Counted from the first letter of the stretch, positions 43,598 through 52,039 are shown. The stretch: DNA of 64,000 nt from Streptomyces cyaneochromogenes (GCF_003963535.1 NZ_CP034539.1:8556001-8620000); one strand, 5' to 3'. The notes: a model not told the origin generated them from the sequence alone. Numbers and translations: made by a program.

Positions 43598-45441
43598 ACA
43601 CCTCCGAACTCGTCGAGCTGGCCCAGCAGTTGCGCGTGGACAGTGTGCGGGCCTCCGCCGCCGCGGGGTCGGGGCATCCGACGTCGTCGATGTCCGCCGC
43701 CGATCTGACGGCCGTACTCCTCGCCAACCACCTGCGCTACGACTTCGACCGGCCGGCCCACCCCGGCAACGACCGCTTCGTCCTCTCCAAGGGGCACGCC
43801 TCGCCCCTGCTGTACGCCGCGTACAAGGCGGCCGGCGCCATCGAGGACGGTGAGCTGCTCACCTTCCGCAAGCTCGGCAGTCGGCTGGAAGGGCACCCCA
43901 CCCCGCGCCAGGTGCCGTGGGTGGAGACCGCGACCGGCTCGCTCGGGCAGGGGCTGCCGATCGGGGTCGGGATCGCGCTGGCCGGGAAGCGGCTCGACCG
44001 GGTCGGGTACCGGGTCTGGGTGCTGTGCGGGGACAGCGAGCTGGCCGAAGGGTCCGTGTGGGAGGCCGCGGAGCACGCGGCGTACGAGCATCTGGACAAT
44101 CTCACCGCGATCGTCGACGTGAACCGGCTGGGCCAGCGCGGCCCGACCCGGCACGGCCATGACCTCGACGCCTACGCCCGTCGCTTCCAGGCGTTCGGCT
44201 GGCACACCGTCGAGGTGGACGGCCATGACGTGGACGCCGTCGACCGGGCGTACGCGGAGGCGAAGTCCACCGCCGGGCAGCCCACCGTGATCCTCGCCCG
44301 CACCCTCAAGGGCAAGGGCGTCGCGGCCGTCCAGGACCGGGAGGGACTGCACGGAAAGCCCCTGCCGGAGCCCGACGAGGCCGTCGCCGAACTCGGCGGG
44401 GAGCGCGACATCCGCATCCACGTCCATGAGCCGCCCGCCGCCCGCGTGCTGCACGCCGTACGCGCCGGGCACCTCGAGATGCCCCGCTGGGAGAAGGGGG
44501 AGAAGGTCGCCACGCGCAACGCCTACGGCGAGGCGCTCGCCGCTCTGGGCACCGGGCGCGGTGACGTCGTCGCCCTCGACGGCGAGGTCGGCGACTCCAC
44601 CCGCGCCGAGTTCTTCGCCAAGGAACACCCGGAGCGTTACTTCGAGTGCTACATCGCCGAGCAGCAGATGGTCGCCGCCGCGGTGGGCCTCGCGGCGCGC
44701 GGCTGGCTGCCGTACGCCGCCACCTTCGCCGCCTTCCTCACCCGCGCCCACGACTTCGTGCGGATGGCCTCGGTCAGCGGTGCCGGCATCAACCTGGTCG
44801 GCTCGCACGCCGGCGTCGCGATCGGGCAGGACGGGCCGAGCCAGATGGGCCTGGAGGACCTGGCGATGATGCGGGCTGTGCACGGTTCGACCGTGCTGTA
44901 CCCGTGCGACGCCAATCAGACCGCGCGGCTCGTCGCCGCCATGGCCGGCCTGGAGGGCGTCCGCTATCTGCGCACCTCGCGCGGCGAGAGCCCGGTCGTC
45001 TACGGCCCCGACGAGGAGTTCCCCGTCGGCGGCAGCAAGGTGCTGCGCGCGAGTGACCGGGACCGGCTGACCGTCGTAGCCGCCGGCGTCACCGTGCACG
45101 AGGCGCTCGCCGCGGCCGACGCCCTGGACCGCGACGGGATCCAGGTGCGGGTCGTGGATCTGTACTCGGTCAAGCCCGTCGACCGGTCCACGCTGCGCCG
45201 GGCCGCCGAGGACACCGGCTGTCTGCTCACCGTGGAGGACCACCGCGAGGAGGGCGGCATCGGCGACGCCGTCCTCGACGCGTTCCTCGACGGGCGCCCG
45301 GTGCCCCGGCTGGTGCGCCTGGCCGTCCGCCGGATGCCGGGATCCGCCTCGCCCGACCAGCAGTTGCACACCGCGGGCATCGACGCCGCGTCCATCGCCG
45401 CCGCGGGCAAGCTGCTGGTGGAGGAGGCGGTCGTGCGGTGA
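43594..45441 (+). CDS. tkt: Transketolase (short, animal/archaeal-type)
   Basis: This 615-residue thiamine-diphosphate enzyme has the N-terminal motif SGHPTSSMSAADL (28-40) and cofactor/metal motif CGDSELAEGSVWEAAEHA (about 148-165). The pyrimidine-domain motif AEQQMVAAAVGLAARG holds the catalytic Glu. Active-site His residues are in GHP and SKGHASP. The length is near 620 rather than the 660-700 of bacterial housekeeping transketolases, placing it with the animal-like group. It is coupled to the oxidoreductase before it (ATGA) and the LigD-type gene after it (GTGA). Its place in a stress-flavoured operon suggests NADPH or pentose supply, which is inferred. Confidence 0.93.
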   Translation: MNTSELVELAQQLRVDSVRASAAAGSGHPTSSMSAADLTAVLLANHLRYDFDRPAHPGNDRFVLSKGHASPLLYAAYKAAGAIEDGELLTFRKLGSRLEGHPTPRQVPWVETATGSLGQGLPIGVGIALAGKRLDRVGYRVWVLCGDSELAEGSVWEAAEHAAYEHLDNLTAIVDVNRLGQRGPTRHGHDLDAYARRFQAFGWHTVEVDGHDVDAVDRAYAEAKSTAGQPTVILARTLKGKGVAAVQDREGLHGKPLPEPDEAVAELGGERDIRIHVHEPPAARVLHAVRAGHLEMPRWEKGEKVATRNAYGEALAALGTGRGDVVALDGEVGDSTRAEFFAKEHPERYFECYIAEQQMVAAAVGLAARGWLPYAATFAAFLTRAHDFVRMASVSGAGINLVGSHAGVAIGQDGPSQMGLEDLAMMRAVHGSTVLYPCDANQTARLVAAMAGLEGVRYLRTSRGESPVVYGPDEEFPVGGSKVLRASDRDRLTVVAAGVTVHEALAAADALDRDGIQVRVVDLYSVKPVDRSTLRRAAEDTGCLLTVEDHREEGGIGDAVLDAFLDGRPVPRLVRLAVRRMPGSASPDQQLHTAGIDAASIAAAGKLLVEEAVVR

Positions 45442-46379
45442 GCGGCGACGACGATACGAAGAAGGTGCGGGCGGGGCGCCGTACCGTCGAGGTCAAACGC
45501 GTCGACAAGGTGCTCTTTCCCGGCGGCGGGGGCGCGAAGGAGTACACCAAGGGCGACCTCGTCGACTACTACCGGTCCGTCGCCGCGTTCATGCTGCCGC
45601 ATCTGCGCGGCCGCCCGCTGATGCTGGAGCGCTACCCGGACGGTCTCGACGGCCCCCGGTTCATGCAGAAGAACACGCCGGACCACTACCCGGACTGGAT
45701 CACCCGCTTCGAGGTGCCCAAGGAGGACGGCACCGTCTGTCACACGGTCTGCGACGACACCGCAAGCCTCGTCTTCCTCACCGACCAGGCCTGCCTCACC
45801 CTGCACCGCTGGCTCTCCCGCACCCATGACATCAACCGCCCCGACCGGATGGTCTTCGACCTCGACCCGGCCGATGACCTTGCCGGGGACACCTTCGCGC
45901 AGGTCAGGGGCGCCGCCGAGCTGCTCGGCGAGCTGCTCGACGAACTGAGGCTGCCCTCGGCCCCGATGACCACCGGTTCGCGCGGGCTGCACATCGTCGT
46001 GCCGCTGAACGGGCACCACGACTTCGACGAGGTCCGGGAATTCGCCAAGGACGTCGCCGGGGTGCTGGAGGCCGCCCACCCGGACCGGTTCACCACGGCC
46101 GCCCGCAAGAAGGACCGCGGCGACCGTCTCTACCTCGACGTGCAGCGCAACGCCTACGCCCAGACCGCCGTCGTGCCCTACACCGTCCGGGCCCGGCCCG
46201 GCGCCCCCGTCGCCACACCGCTGACCTGGGCGGAACTGGACGACCCGGAGCTGGACGCCCGCCGCTGGAGCATCGCCGACGCCGTGGAGCAGGCCCGCAC
46301 CGACCCCTGGGGCGGGCTGCTGGACCGGGGCCGGGCGCTCGGTCCGGCCAGACGCAGGCTCGACGCACTGCGCGGCTGA
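45438..46379 (+). CDS. Stand-alone LigD-type primase-polymerase (NHEJ polymerase domain)
   Basis: This 313-residue protein is the polymerase domain of LigD without ligase or nuclease domains. It starts with VKRVDKVLFPGGGGAKEYTKGDLVDYY and shows RPLMLERYPDG and FMQKNTPDHYPDW. The catalytic carboxylates are D141 and D143 (FDLDPAD) and one in RLYLDVQRNAYAQT, the archaeo-eukaryotic primase-like site. It should add NTPs or dNTPs during non-homologous end joining. The GTG start overlaps the transketolase stop. Streptomyces often encode the Pol, ligase and Ku parts separately; none of the others is in this window. It ends 82 bases before the gas vesicle cluster. Confidence 0.93.
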   Translation: MSGDDDTKKVRAGRRTVEVKRVDKVLFPGGGGAKEYTKGDLVDYYRSVAAFMLPHLRGRPLMLERYPDGLDGPRFMQKNTPDHYPDWITRFEVPKEDGTVCHTVCDDTASLVFLTDQACLTLHRWLSRTHDINRPDRMVFDLDPADDLAGDTFAQVRGAAELLGELLDELRLPSAPMTTGSRGLHIVVPLNGHHDFDEVREFAKDVAGVLEAAHPDRFTTAARKKDRGDRLYLDVQRNAYAQTAVVPYTVRARPGAPVATPLTWAELDDPELDARRWSIADAVEQARTDPWGGLLDRGRALGPARRRLDALRG

Positions 46380-46461
46380 CGCTCGACGCACCGCGTGACC
46401 GAAGAAACCGAGCCACGGGTTTGACCGGCGCTCTCCCGGTCACTCGGCGCGGGTGGCGCCC

Positions 46462-46794
46462 ATGAATGATTCACAGAAAACACCGAAAACATCCAGACGG
46501 CAGGCAGGCGGGGCGGACGAACACTCCACCCCCATGGAGGTCCTGCGTCAGGCGCGGAGCCAGCTCGCCGAACTCACCGGCATGAGCGCGGAGACAGTGA
46601 CGTCCTTCGAGCACTCGGAGGACGGCTGGACGCTCGAGATAGAGGTCCTGGAGCTGTCCCGCGTCCCCGACACGATGAGCCTGATGGCGAGCTACCAGGT
46701 CGATCTCGACCCCCAAGGACAGCTCACGGGGTACCGGCGCGTACGCCGCTACGAACGTGGGCGCTCTGACGCACATCGGCCCGGCGGCCGCTAG
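46462..46794 (+). CDS. gvpO: Gas vesicle protein GvpO
   Basis: The protein has 110 residues from ATG 46462; a GTG at 46453 is possible. It contains the GvpO core: LRQARSQLAELTGMSAETVTSFEHSEDGWTLEIEVLELSRVPDTMSLMASYQVDLDPQGQLTGYRRVRRYERG. GvpO is an accessory protein needed for vesicle formation in haloarchaea. It opens the cluster, as in S. coelicolor. A GGGTTT (46417) and GGGTGG (46451) pair lies upstream but the spacing (28) is too long for a SigB promoter. Confidence 0.9.
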   Translation: MNDSQKTPKTSRRQAGGADEHSTPMEVLRQARSQLAELTGMSAETVTSFEHSEDGWTLEIEVLELSRVPDTMSLMASYQVDLDPQGQLTGYRRVRRYERGRSDAHRPGGR

Positions 46795-46846
46795 GCCGCC
46801 CGCCCGAGACCGGCACACCGTCGCGAGACAAGGAGGAAGGCCAGGC

Positions 46847-47278
46847 ATGACCGTTGTCCCGGCACAGCAGACCGGCGGTGGAGGCGGCAGCAGTGGCCTC
46901 TACGACGTTCTGGAACTCGTCCTCGACAGGGGGCTCGTCATTGACGCATTCGTACGGGTCTCCCTGGTCGGCATCGAAATCCTGAAGATCGACATCCGTG
47001 TCGTCGTCGCCAGCGTCGACACCTATCTCCGCTTCGCCGAGGCGTGCAACCGGCTCGACCTGGAGGCCGGGCCGCGCAAGAGCCCCGGTCTGCCCGAAAT
47101 GGTCGGCGAGATCACCGAGTCCGGCGCGCGCGGCAAGTCCAAGGGGGCCCTGTCCGGCGCCGCCGAGACCATCTCGGACGCCTTCAAGCAGGCACGTGAC
47201 GAAGGCGGCGAGGAGGAGCGGCCCAGGCAGCGCACCCGCAAGTCCACCACGGCGCGCAGGAAGGAGGAGCAGGAGTGA
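46847..47278 (+). CDS. gvpA: Gas vesicle structural protein GvpA
   Basis: The protein has 143 residues from ATG after AAGGAGG. Residues about 18-70 match the GvpA shell unit: LYDVLELVLDRGLVIDAFVRVSLVGIEILKIDIRVVVASVDTYLRFAEA. The ribbed shell of gas vesicles is built from this short helix-strand-strand-helix. The tail of about 70 residues is longer than in cyanobacterial GvpA (70 residues in all) and is rich in Glu, Lys and Arg. Streptomyces gvpA is known to have such extensions, and visible gas vesicles have not been reported there, to my knowledge. Confidence 0.93.
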   Translation: MTVVPAQQTGGGGGSSGLYDVLELVLDRGLVIDAFVRVSLVGIEILKIDIRVVVASVDTYLRFAEACNRLDLEAGPRKSPGLPEMVGEITESGARGKSKGALSGAAETISDAFKQARDEGGEEERPRQRTRKSTTARRKEEQE

Positions 47279-48045
47279 GTACGTACGTGTACGGCATCAC
47301 CGCGAGCTCGCATCCCGCCCTTTCGAAGGACGTCGGCGGTGTGGGCGAGCCGCCGCGCCCCGTGCGTGTCCTGAAGGAGGGGCAGCTGGCCGCCCTGGTC
47401 AGCGACGCTCCCGAAGACCTGCGCCCCAAGCGCAGGGAACTGCTCGCCCACTCGAACGTGCTCGCCGAAGCGGGCGCGACCGGCTGCGTCCTGCCCATGC
47501 GGTTCGGCAGCGTCGCCCCCGACGACGACACGGTCACCAGCGTCCTCGCCGAGCGCGCCGAGCACTACCGGGAGCGGCTCACGGCCCTGGACGGCAAGGT
47601 CGAGTACAACGTGAAGGCCACGCACGCCGAGGAGGCCGTGCTGCACCACGTGCTGGCCTCGAACCCGGAGATCCGGGCCATGACCGAGGCCAACCGGAAG
47701 GCCGGCGGCGGCACCTACGAGCAGCGGCTCCGGCTGGGCGAGATGGTGGTCGCCGCGGTCAAGGCCCAGGAGGCCGAGGACGCGACCGACGTGCAGCACA
47801 CCCTGGAACCGGCCGCGGACGCGGTCAGTGTGGGCCCCGACTCCACGGGCTGGCTCGCCAACGTGTCGTTCCTGGTCGCCCGCGACGGGGTCGAGACGTT
47901 CCTGACCGCCGTCGACCAGCTCCGCGAGGGCCATCCACACCTCGACCTGCGGGTCAACGGCCCGCTGCCGCCGTACAGCTTCGTCGATCCCGGCCCGGCC
48001 GAGCCCGCGGACAGCGCGCCCGGCGGCAGGTCGGCGATGGAGTGA
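47275..48045 (+). CDS. gvpF: Gas vesicle protein GvpF
   Basis: This 256-residue GvpL/GvpF-family protein begins STYVYGITASSHP and shows the family core RRELLAHSNVLAEAGATGCVLPMRFGSVAPDDDTVTSVLAE and the C-terminal ...VSFLVARDGVETFLTAVDQLREGHPHLDLRVNGPLPPYSF. It is a minor assembly protein that contacts GvpA. GTG overlaps the gvpA stop by four bases (GTGA). Confidence 0.94.
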   Translation: MSTYVYGITASSHPALSKDVGGVGEPPRPVRVLKEGQLAALVSDAPEDLRPKRRELLAHSNVLAEAGATGCVLPMRFGSVAPDDDTVTSVLAERAEHYRERLTALDGKVEYNVKATHAEEAVLHHVLASNPEIRAMTEANRKAGGGTYEQRLRLGEMVVAAVKAQEAEDATDVQHTLEPAADAVSVGPDSTGWLANVSFLVARDGVETFLTAVDQLREGHPHLDLRVNGPLPPYSFVDPGPAEPADSAPGGRSAME

Positions 48046-48055
48046 GGTGGTGGCC

Positions 48056-48316
48056 GTGGGACTGATCGGAGAGGTGCTGCTCCTGCCGTTCGCCCCCGTG
48101 CGCGGCAGCGGATGGGTGATCAGACAGGTGCTGCAGGAGGCGGAACGCATCTACTACGACCCGGCCGCCGTGCGGGCCGAACTGGCGGCCCTGGAAGAGC
48201 AGTTGACCGCGGGCGAGATCGACGAGGAGGAGTTCGACCGTCGTGAGGACGAGCTTCTCGACCGACTGGAGATCGGTCTGCGCGCAGGGTACGGGAACAG
48301 CGACGGGACGGCATGA
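48056..48316 (+). CDS. gvpG: Gas vesicle protein GvpG
   Basis: The protein has 86 residues, with start at GTG 48056 (GAGG eight bases upstream). Starts at 48047 or 48050 are also in frame, but family members begin MGL(I/L). The core MGLIGEVLLLPFAPVRGSGWVIRQVLQEAERIYYDPAAVRAEL and the acidic helix EIDEEEFDRREDELLDRLE fit GvpG. It is an accessory protein in shell assembly and overlaps gvpY at its stop. Confidence 0.92.
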   Translation: MGLIGEVLLLPFAPVRGSGWVIRQVLQEAERIYYDPAAVRAELAALEEQLTAGEIDEEEFDRREDELLDRLEIGLRAGYGNSDGTA

Positions 48317-49044
48317 TGAACCGAGTGGGACTGGGCCTCGCCATAGGGGCCGGATACTTCCTCGGACGGACGAGGAAACTGAAACTGGCGTTGGCCGTCG
48401 GCAGCGTCGTGGCGGGCAAGCGGATGCACCTGAGCCCGCGGGCCGTCGCGGACCTGGTGTCCCAACAGCTGCTGAAGAACCCGCAGTTCAAGGAGATCGG
48501 TGACCAGCTGCGCGACGACCTGCGCGGCGTCGGCGAGGCGGCGTCCGGCGCACTGGTCGAGCGCCAGCTCGACGCGCTCTCCGATCGGCTGCACGATCGT
48601 ACCGAAGAGGTGCGCGAGCAGCTGACGGGCGCGGTGCCGACGCCGGATCTCGGCGGGCGGGACGAGGACGCCGAGGAGGAGACCGAGGACGAGGAGCCGC
48701 GCGCGGAGGACGACGACCGCGACGAGGCGGAGGAGTCCGAGGAGGCTGACGGGGCCGAGGCAACCGAGGAAGCTGAGGAGTCCGAGGAAGCCGAGGACGA
48801 GGAGCCGTCCCGGAAGGCGGCGGCGAAGCGGGGCTCGGCGCAGAAGACCGCCAAGAAGACGGCGAAGAAGGCCCCCACGAAGAAGGCGGCGGCGAAGAAG
48901 ACCTCCGCCGGCCGGACAGCGCCCAAGAAGGCGGCCCAGAAGCGGAGCGGGTCAGGCACGTCGGCCGGCCGGAAGACGGCCGCGGCTCGCGGATCCGCCC
49001 GTGGCGGCCGGGCGAGCCAGTCGAAGGGCGGTGACGAGCGATGA
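48313..49044 (+). CDS. gvpY: Streptomyces gas vesicle cluster protein GvpY
   Basis: This 243-residue protein is found in actinomycete gas vesicle clusters and has no haloarchaeal or cyanobacterial counterpart. A glycine-rich hydrophobic N-terminus (GLGLAIGAGYFLGRTRKLKLALAVGSVVAG) could be a membrane anchor. A helical part follows (LVSQQLLKNPQFKEIGDQLRDDLRGV). Residues about 115-165 are almost all acidic, and the last 75 residues are Lys/Ala-rich (KTAKKTAKKAPTKKAAAKK), resembling histone H1 tails. The start overlaps the gvpG stop (ATGA). The function is unknown. Confidence 0.85.
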   Translation: MMNRVGLGLAIGAGYFLGRTRKLKLALAVGSVVAGKRMHLSPRAVADLVSQQLLKNPQFKEIGDQLRDDLRGVGEAASGALVERQLDALSDRLHDRTEEVREQLTGAVPTPDLGGRDEDAEEETEDEEPRAEDDDRDEAEESEEADGAEATEEAEESEEAEDEEPSRKAAAKRGSAQKTAKKTAKKAPTKKAAAKKTSAGRTAPKKAAQKRSGSGTSAGRKTAAARGSARGGRASQSKGGDER

Positions 49045-50147
49045 CCGAGACGCTCGGATCCGCGAGCTCCGCCGCCGGCGGGGCCGCCAAGCAACCACTT
49101 TCCGGCGTGGCCCAGAGCGAGGCCGCCGACCGGTTCAAGGCCGAACTGCAGGAGTACCTCGCCGCCCAGACCCAGCGGCTGCTGGTCGGCGCGGGACGCA
49201 AGCTCGGCGAGGCCACCCTCAAGCTGAACGACATCGCCGAGGGCCGCAGCCCGGGCCTGGCCAAGCTCGCCCTCGACGGCGGCCGCAAGCTCGCCGACGG
49301 CAAGAGCCCGCTGCGCAGCGCGCTGGAGGTCGGTGCCGGGCACGCCAAGGACAGCGTGGTCGGCGCGTTCAAGAAGCTCGGCGGCGGCAAGGGCAAGCGC
49401 AAGGGGGCGGCCGGCAAGAAGCCCACCGTCATCATGGAGTACGTCGACGTCGGCGTACCGCTGCGCACCGCGTACGACCAGTGGACCCAGTACCAGGACT
49501 TCAGCACGTTCGCGAAGGGCGTGAAGAGCGCGAACCGCGCCGACGACACGACCTCCGACTGGCAGCTCAAGGTCTTCTGGTCCAACCGCAGCTGGAAGGC
49601 GCACACCACCGAGCAGGTGGCGGACGACCGGATCGCCTGGAAGTCGGAGGGCGCGAAGGGCACCACGAAGGGCGTGGTCTCCTTCCACCGGCTCGACGAC
49701 AGCCTCACGCGCGTTCTGCTGGTCGTCGAGTACTACCCCGCGGGCCTGTTCGAGAAGACCGGCAACCTCTGGCGCGCCCAGGGCCGCCGGGTCCGCCTCG
49801 ACCTGAAGAACTACGTCCGCTTCATCACCCTCAAGGGAGAGGCCGAGGACGGCTGGCGCGGCGAGATCCGTGACGGCGAGGTCGTCCGCAGCCATGAGGA
49901 CGCGGTCGCGGAGGAGGACGAGGAGGAGTACGAAGGAGACGAGGAGAACGGCGAGAACGGCGAGAACGGCGAGTACGCCGAGGACCGGGAGCCCGAGGAC
50001 GAGTACGAGGAGGACGAAGAGGGCGAGGACGCGGAGCGAGGGGACGAGGAGGAGCCCGAGGACTCGTACGAGGAGGAGGACGAGGACGAGTACGAGGACG
50101 AGCCTGAGGACGAGGCCGAGTACGCCGGTGGGGGGAGCCGACGATGA
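49041..50147 (+). CDS. gvpZ: Streptomyces gas vesicle cluster protein GvpZ (SRPBCC domain)
   Basis: The 368-residue protein has three parts. Residues 1-125 are helical. Residues about 130-275 form an SRPBCC/polyketide-cyclase-like domain (IMEYVDVGVPLRTAYDQWTQYQDFSTFAKGVKSAN ... SWKAHTTEQVADDRIAWKSEGAKGTTKGVVSFHRL ... VEYYPAGLFEKTGN). The last 85 residues are extremely acidic. It is the second gene unique to actinomycete clusters. SRPBCC proteins bind hydrophobic ligands; whether this one carries a ligand to the shell is unknown. Confidence 0.87.
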   Translation: MTETLGSASSAAGGAAKQPLSGVAQSEAADRFKAELQEYLAAQTQRLLVGAGRKLGEATLKLNDIAEGRSPGLAKLALDGGRKLADGKSPLRSALEVGAGHAKDSVVGAFKKLGGGKGKRKGAAGKKPTVIMEYVDVGVPLRTAYDQWTQYQDFSTFAKGVKSANRADDTTSDWQLKVFWSNRSWKAHTTEQVADDRIAWKSEGAKGTTKGVVSFHRLDDSLTRVLLVVEYYPAGLFEKTGNLWRAQGRRVRLDLKNYVRFITLKGEAEDGWRGEIRDGEVVRSHEDAVAEEDEEEYEGDEENGENGENGEYAEDREPEDEYEEDEEGEDAERGDEEEPEDSYEEEDEDEYEDEPEDEAEYAGGGSRR

Positions 50148-50470
50148 CGATGCCGAGCCGGTTGCCCGAGCCCTACGCCCAGGGTGGCAGCGCCAACCTC
50201 GCGGACATCCTGGAAAGGGTGCTCGACAAGGGCATTGTCATCGCGGGCGACATCCGGATCAACCTGCTCGACATCGAACTCCTCACCATAAAACTGCGTC
50301 TCATCGTCGCCTCGGTCGACAAGGCGAAGGAGATGGGCATCGACTGGTGGGAGGACGACCCGGCGCTGTCCTCCGGTGCCCGCCGCAAGGAACTCGCCAG
50401 GGAGAACGCCGAGTTGCGTGAGCGTCTGGCCCAGCTGGAGCCCGCCCGAGAGCAGGAGGAGGCCCCATGA
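50144..50470 (+). CDS. gvpJ: Gas vesicle protein GvpJ
   Basis: This 108-residue GvpA-like minor shell or tip protein has core ADILERVLDKGIVIAGDIRINLLDIELLTIKLRLIVASVDKAKEMGIDWWEDD, as in GvpJ of cyanobacteria and haloarchaea, and a charged C-terminal helix. Start overlaps gvpZ (ATGA). It differs from GvpA at 46847 in having GDIRINLLDIELL, which marks the J/M type. Confidence 0.9.
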   Translation: MTMPSRLPEPYAQGGSANLADILERVLDKGIVIAGDIRINLLDIELLTIKLRLIVASVDKAKEMGIDWWEDDPALSSGARRKELARENAELRERLAQLEPAREQEEAP

Positions 50471-51279
50471 CCGCACTGCGCTACGTCTACGCCGTCTGCC
50501 GCCCCTTTCGTTCCGCCCTCCAGGCCCAGCTGACGGGGGTCGCCGGAGCGCCGCCGAAGCAGCTCACCCACCACGGCCTGATCGCCGTCGTCAGCACGGT
50601 GCCCGAGGCCGACTTCGCCGAGGAACCGCTCCGCGCCCACCTCGAGGACCTGGACTGGCTCACCGCCACGGCCCGCGCCCACCAGCAGGTCATCGACGCG
50701 CTCACCGTCGTCACGACCCCGCTGCCGCTGCGGCTCGCCACCGTCTTCCGGGACGACAGCGGCGTACGGACCATGATCGAGGCCCGCGAGGAGGCCTTCC
50801 GGCGCGTGCTCGACCGGCTGGAGGGGCAGGTGGAGTGGGGCGTCAAGGTGTACGCCGAGCCGGAGGCGGCGGAAGCCGCGGACTCCGCGGGCGCCGGACG
50901 GGTGGGGGGCGACGCGGTGTCCGGCCGTGACGCGGTGTCCGGTCGTGACTATCTGCGGCAGCGCCGTATGCAGACACGGGCCCGCGAGGACATCTGGCAG
51001 AAAGCCGCCGCATTCGCCGGCCGACTGCACGAGAAGCTCTCCGCCTTTGCCGAGGATTCCCGCCTGCACGCCCCGCAGAACGCCGCGCTTTCCGGGGCCT
51101 CCGGGCAGAATGTGCTCAACGCCGCCTATCTGGTGCCGCGCGCGGATTCCGAGGAGTTCGTGGAACTCGTGGACCGCGAGAAAGACGATGCCCCGGGTAT
51201 TCGGGTGGAACTCACCGGACCCTGGGCGGCCTATTCCTTCACCGGGGAGTTCGCGGAGGAGCCGGAGGTGGAGCCGTGA
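50467..51279 (+). CDS. gvpL: Gas vesicle protein GvpL
   Basis: This 270-residue GvpL/GvpF-family paralogue of the product at 47275 starts with ALRYVYAVCRPFR and holds ARAHQQVIDALTVVTTPLPLRLATVFRDDSGVRTMIEAREEAF and a C-terminal ...NAAYLVPRADSEEFVELVDREKDDAPGIRVELTGPWAAYSF, the family ending. It contains a Gly/Ala-rich insertion with a repeated VSGRDAVSGRD (about 155-165). Stop overlaps gvpS. Confidence 0.93.
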   Translation: MTALRYVYAVCRPFRSALQAQLTGVAGAPPKQLTHHGLIAVVSTVPEADFAEEPLRAHLEDLDWLTATARAHQQVIDALTVVTTPLPLRLATVFRDDSGVRTMIEAREEAFRRVLDRLEGQVEWGVKVYAEPEAAEAADSAGAGRVGGDAVSGRDAVSGRDYLRQRRMQTRAREDIWQKAAAFAGRLHEKLSAFAEDSRLHAPQNAALSGASGQNVLNAAYLVPRADSEEFVELVDREKDDAPGIRVELTGPWAAYSFTGEFAEEPEVEP

Positions 51280-51464
51280 CCGTCGTCGAACGCCGTGAGG
51301 TCGCTCTCGTGGACCTGCTCGACCGGCTGCTCGCCGGCGGCGTCGTCGTCACGGGGGACATCACCCTGCGCATCGCCGACGTCGACCTCGTCCGCATCGA
51401 CCTGAACGCGCTGATCAGCTCGGTCAACGAGCAGGTCCCGTCGCCCTGGGGGGAGTTGACGTGA
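51276..51464 (+). CDS. gvpS: Gas vesicle protein GvpS
   Basis: The protein has 62 residues, a short GvpA/J/M-like protein with LVDLLDRLLAGGVVVTGDITLRIADVDLVRIDLNALISSV and no tail. It is probably a minor shell subunit. It is coupled at both ends by four-base overlaps (GTGA with gvpL at 51276 and with gvpK at 51461). Confidence 0.9.
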   Translation: MTVVERREVALVDLLDRLLAGGVVVTGDITLRIADVDLVRIDLNALISSVNEQVPSPWGELT

Positions 51465-51802
51465 CGTCACAACGAGGTGCTTCACGAGGTACTTCGCACC
51501 AAGATGCGTCGCGACGAGGTACGTCGCCACGCGCCCGGCTCGACCTCGAACCCGACACCGTCGAACGCGACCTGGTGAAACTCGTCCTGACGGTCGTGGA
51601 GTTGCTGCGCCAGCTCATGGAACGCCAGGCGCTGCGCCGCTTCGACGAGGGCGGCCTGAGCGAGGAGCAGGAGGAGCGGATCGGTCTCACGCTGATGCTG
51701 CTCGACGAGCGCATGACCGAGCTGCGCGAGCGCTACGGCCTGCGGCCCGAGGACCTGAATCTGGACCTCGGGCCGCTCGGGCCGCTGCTTCCCCGGGAGT
51801 GA
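51461..51802 (+). CDS. gvpK: Gas vesicle protein GvpK
   Basis: This 113-residue protein has core RLDLEPDTVERDLVKLVLTVVELLRQLMERQALRRFDEGGLSEEQEERIGLTLMLLDERMTELRERYGL, the GvpK signature. The first 24 residues come from a repetitive stretch (GAGGTGCTTCACG, GAGGTACTTCGC, GAGGTACGTCGCC at 51475-51530) and are low-complexity. It closes the gvp cluster. Confidence 0.93.
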   Translation: MTSQRGASRGTSHQDASRRGTSPRARLDLEPDTVERDLVKLVLTVVELLRQLMERQALRRFDEGGLSEEQEERIGLTLMLLDERMTELRERYGLRPEDLNLDLGPLGPLLPRE

Positions 51803-51826
51803 GTCATCGCCGGTACCGGGACCGAT

Positions 51827-51997
51827 TTACCACCGGTACCAGCGGCCCCTGCTCCCGGCCGCGGTGGTGCCGCGCAGCAGGAATCCCAGCAACCACAGAA
51901 CAAGCACTGCGATCGCGATATACCAAAGCAGCTCGACTGCGAATCCAGCACCGAAGAGAAGCAGTGCAAGGAGCAGGACAAGCAGGATGGGAACCAT
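51827..51997 (-). CDS. Small hydrophobic membrane protein
   Basis: The protein has 56 residues. The ATG at 51997 follows AGGAGG with eight bases spacing; longer frames lack a site. The sequence is MVPILLVLLLALLLFGAG, then a second helix ELLWYIAIAVLVLWLLGFLL and a basic end RGRWYRW. This matches a small Streptomyces family annotated only as hydrophobic protein. It has two helices and unknown function. It is convergent with gvpK, 24 bases apart. Confidence 0.8.
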   Translation of the reverse strand: MVPILLVLLLALLLFGAGFAVELLWYIAIAVLVLWLLGFLLRGTTAAGSRGRWYRW

Positions 51998-52039
51998 AAT
52001 GTGAACCTCCTGCACTCCGAGTTACCCGAATTCGGAGAT

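Noticed and set aside
46417..46456. SigB-type promoter before gvpO (GGGTTT and GGGTGG)
   Set aside because: The spacing of 28 bases is far outside the 14-16 required.
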